7,563 bases of DNA from Acidimicrobiales bacterium (GTDB lineage: Bacteria > Actinomycetota > Acidimicrobiia > Acidimicrobiales > Palsa-688): positions 1-7,563 of the forward strand of contig JASHVH010000017.1 in the NCBI GenBank assembly GCA_030039575.1, written 5' to 3'. Under the pieces are notes generated by a model, which was not told the origin of the DNA, searched no databases, and saw only the letters and a list, made by a program, of their open reading frames with translations. Positions 5,916 through 7,563 of the stretch are shown piece after piece. The position numbers and the translations under genes were made by a program. The first letter of the stretch is position 1, and each line of letters opens with the position of its first letter.

Positions 5916-6776
5916 ATGCCGGAGAAGGGGCGCGCCGGGCTTATCGGTGTGGTCGTGCCCGTCGTCTACAACCTCTACTTTTCGGCGATCGTATCCGGGG
6001 TCGTCGAAGCGGCTTACGAGCACGAATTGGGGCTGGTGCTCTGGCCGACCCAGCACGAGCGTGGAAGCGAGGTCTCGCTGCTCGACCGCGTGAACAGCGG
6101 TGAGATCGATGGTGCGCTGATCGTCCTGCCTCAGCAGTCGAGCGAGGAACTGGTACGGCTCCTGGACGGCTCGTACCCCTTTGTTGTCGTCAACCCACGG
6201 CTGCCGCTTGACGGACGGATCCCCTGCGTTTCCGCCGCCCACCGGTCGGGGGCCGATCAAGCCATGGAGCACCTGCTGGCGCTGGGGCACCGCCGGATCG
6301 GGGCCATTACCGGGCCACCTGGGCGGGTGGCGACCGAAGAGCGCCGGAGCGGCTACAGGGCCGCACTTGACGCGGCCGGGATCGAGCGCGAGCCGGCCCT
6401 GGAGGTGGAGGCGGACTTCCAATTCGAGCCGGGGGCCGACGCGGCGGGCAGCCTGCTCGACCTCCCGGCGCCGCCAACGGCGATCTTCGCGTTCAGCGAC
6501 TCGATTGCCATTGGTGCCATGGACGCGGCGCGAGAGCGAGGAGTCCGCGTGCCCGAGGACCTGTCCGTCGTCGGGTTCAACGACGAGCCGTTCGCGATGT
6601 TCGTGTCACCTCGCCTCACCACCGTTCGCCAACCCCTGGCCCAGATGGGACGGACCGCTGTCGGTCTCCTTCTCCGGCTTCTAGAGCCACCCCGTCCCGG
6701 GCCGTTACAGATCGAACTGCCCACGCGGCTCGTCGTCCGGGGGTCGACTGCGCCCCCCCACGAGATGGACCATTAG
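5916..6776 (+). CDS. LacI/GalR-type ligand-binding domain protein lacking the DNA-binding HTH
   Basis: The 286-aa protein matches the complete effector-binding (periplasmic-binding-protein-like) domain of LacI/GalR regulators. Seen: the opening strand GLIGVVVPVVYNLYFSAI (residues 8-25), HLLALGHRRIGAITGPPG, ERRSGYRAAL, the subdomain-2 stretch AFSDSIAIGAMDAARERGVRVPEDLSVVGFNDEPFA (split by position: about 192-226), LTTVRQPLAQMGRTAV and the terminal LPTRLVVRGST. The roughly 55-60 residue N-terminal helix-turn-helix and hinge helix of the family are absent. The ORF begins almost directly at the core domain, and the DNA upstream encodes the intact kinase C-terminus. There is no signal peptide, so it is probably a cytoplasmic sugar- or small-molecule-binding protein. 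An in-frame TTG at 5865 overlaps the kinase stop and would add only 17 non-HTH residues. ATG 5916 is preferred because of the promoter. It may feed a ligand signal to the adjacent kinase (inferred). It converges on the regulator gene, with 30 bp between the stops. Confidence 0.88.
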   Translation: MPEKGRAGLIGVVVPVVYNLYFSAIVSGVVEAAYEHELGLVLWPTQHERGSEVSLLDRVNSGEIDGALIVLPQQSSEELVRLLDGSYPFVVVNPRLPLDGRIPCVSAAHRSGADQAMEHLLALGHRRIGAITGPPGRVATEERRSGYRAALDAAGIEREPALEVEADFQFEPGADAAGSLLDLPAPPTAIFAFSDSIAIGAMDAARERGVRVPEDLSVVGFNDEPFAMFVSPRLTTVRQPLAQMGRTAVGLLLRLLEPPRPGPLQIELPTRLVVRGSTAPPHEMDH

Positions 6777-6806
6777 GGAGGTTGCACCCGTCAGCACCGC
6801 GACGCG

Positions 6807-7484
6807 CTAGCGGGCCTCGAGGAAGGTCAAGACGGCGAGGACCCGACGGTTCTCCTCTTGGGTCTCCACTAAGTCAAGCTTGGCGAAGATGCTCCGCACG
6901 TGCTTTTCGACCGCGCCTTCGCTGATGTACAGGCGGCGGGCGATGCCGCTATTGGACCAGCCCTCAGCTACCAGCTCGAGCACTTCCAGCTCCCGACCCG
7001 TGAGCGAAGCTAAGGGGTCGCGCCGGTTCCGCTGTGAGAGGAGCTCTTGAACGAGCGCCGGATCGATGACCGACCCGCCAAGAGCGATGCGCTCCAACGC
7101 GTCGACCACGTCCGCCACCTTCATGATCCTGTCCTTGAGCAGGTAACCGATCCCCTGACCGCCCTCGACCAGGTCGATGGCAGTCTCGAGTTCGACGTGC
7201 GCCGACAGCAAAAGGATGCCGACGGAAGGGAACTCGGCTCTGATGGCCCGGGCCGCATCGATGCCTTCAGACGTGCGCGTTGGTGGCATCCGGATATCGA
7301 CAACCGCCAGATCTGGCGCGCCGGCCTTGACCAGTTCGGCCAAGGTCGCCGCGTCCTCGGCCTGACCGATCACGTCATAGCCGGCACCCTCCAACAGACG
7401 CGCCAGCCCTTCGCGCAGGAGCACGTCGTCGTCGGCCACGACGACCCGGCGCCTAACACCCTTCTCCGAAACGCTCAAGGCCAT
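6807..7484 (-). CDS. NarL/LuxR-family two-component response regulator
   Basis: This is a full-length regulator of 225 aa from ATG 7484. Seen: a receiver with acidic cluster Asp18-20 (VVVADDD), phospho-acceptor Asp63 in VVDIRMPPTRTSEG, switch Ser94 (LLLSAH) and Lys117 (GYLLKDR). A linker and a C-terminal LuxR-type helix-turn-helix (about 161-205: LTGRELEVLELVAEG, then NSGIARRLYISEGAVEKHV) follow. Phosphorylation should promote dimerisation and DNA binding. It is the most likely DNA-binding partner of the triple-GAF kinase, which belongs to the class that pairs with NarL regulators, although the LacI-domain gene lies between them and the gene points the opposite way. An in-frame TTG at 7523 would add 13 residues, but that TTG coincides with the predicted -35 box, so ATG 7484 is chosen. 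The targets are unknown. Confidence 0.93.
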   Translation of the reverse strand: MALSVSEKGVRRRVVVADDDVLLREGLARLLEGAGYDVIGQAEDAATLAELVKAGAPDLAVVDIRMPPTRTSEGIDAARAIRAEFPSVGILLLSAHVELETAIDLVEGGQGIGYLLKDRIMKVADVVDALERIALGGSVIDPALVQELLSQRNRRDPLASLTGRELEVLELVAEGWSNSGIARRLYISEGAVEKHVRSIFAKLDLVETQEENRRVLAVLTFLEAR

Positions 7485-7523
7485 CCTGAGGGGGAGCCTA
7501 ACGGGGGCAAGTAACACCGGCAA
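7485..7523 (-). promoter_or_regulatory. Promoter of the NarL-type regulator gene
   Basis: On the minus strand TTGCCG (7523-7518), a 17-nt spacer and TAGGCT (7500-7495) form a sigma-70-like promoter. The ATG at 7484 lies 10 nt past the -10, so the predicted leader is only about 3-4 nt, essentially leaderless; AGG directly abuts the ATG. This is similar in layout to the promoter at 5881-5915. Confidence 0.5.
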
Positions 7524-7541
7524 CGGCCTTGAAACGCCACC

Positions 7542-7549
7542 AAGCGCTT
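7542..7549. promoter_or_regulatory. Palindrome AAGCGCTT upstream of the regulator promoter
   Basis: AAGCGCTT is a perfect 8-bp palindrome 19 bp upstream of the -35 box. It matches the AANCGNTT core typical of LacI-family operators. It could be a site for a LacI regulator encoded elsewhere, since the LacI-type protein in this window has no DNA-binding domain. An 8-mer can also arise by chance. Confidence 0.25.
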
Positions 7550-7563
7550 TTCGACCTCACGAC

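Noticed and set aside
5598..6422. 274-aa minus-strand ORF spanning the kinase end and the LacI-domain gene
   Set aside because: It is a shadow of two well-supported plus-strand genes, with no domain and no ribosome binding site.
7485..7523. TTG start at 7523 for the NarL regulator
   Set aside because: The TTG is part of the best -35 hexamer, and the added 13 residues precede the receiver without family similarity.

Overview
The window is high-G+C DNA with tightly packed genes, GTG and TTG starts alongside ATG, and a leaderless-type promoter. The protein families present are a GAF/HisKA_3 sensor kinase, NarL-type regulators, a LacI-type sensor, a GntR/FCD regulator and an M20 deacylase. This combination suggests an actinobacterium, perhaps an uncultured acidimicrobial or thermoleophilic lineage. 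The taxonomy is inferred from style only. No rRNA, tRNA, CRISPR array, transposase or integrase was seen.

Left half (1-2745, minus strand): a compact catabolic-looking operon is transcribed right to left. It encodes an M20 metallo-deacylase, a GntR/FCD regulator overlapping its end, and an alpha/beta hydrolase overlapping the regulator by one base and running off the window. The 259-bp region upstream holds a CATAAT -10 candidate, a G-rich ribosome binding site, an inverted pair of an 11-mer, a 35-bp near-perfect palindrome and a short hairpin at the end of the next gene. A plausible reading is that the regulator senses the substrate or product of the two hydrolases and controls its own operon.

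Middle (2746-3565, minus strand): a single-domain rhodanese and a receiver-only response regulator.

Right half (3580-7563): a soluble sensor kinase with three tandem GAF domains diverges from the receiver-only gene across only 14 bp. It is followed by a LacI-family ligand-binding domain that has no DNA-binding helix-turn-helix. That gene has its own well-formed promoter, with its ATG at the predicted transcription start. A full-length NarL/LuxR response regulator converges on it from the right. Together these look like a signalling cluster: one kinase, two possible receivers (one with a DNA-binding output, one without), and a soluble small-molecule-binding protein that cannot act as a classical repressor. 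This cluster is the most interesting part of the window. Its joint function is inferred from gene adjacency and domain content only.
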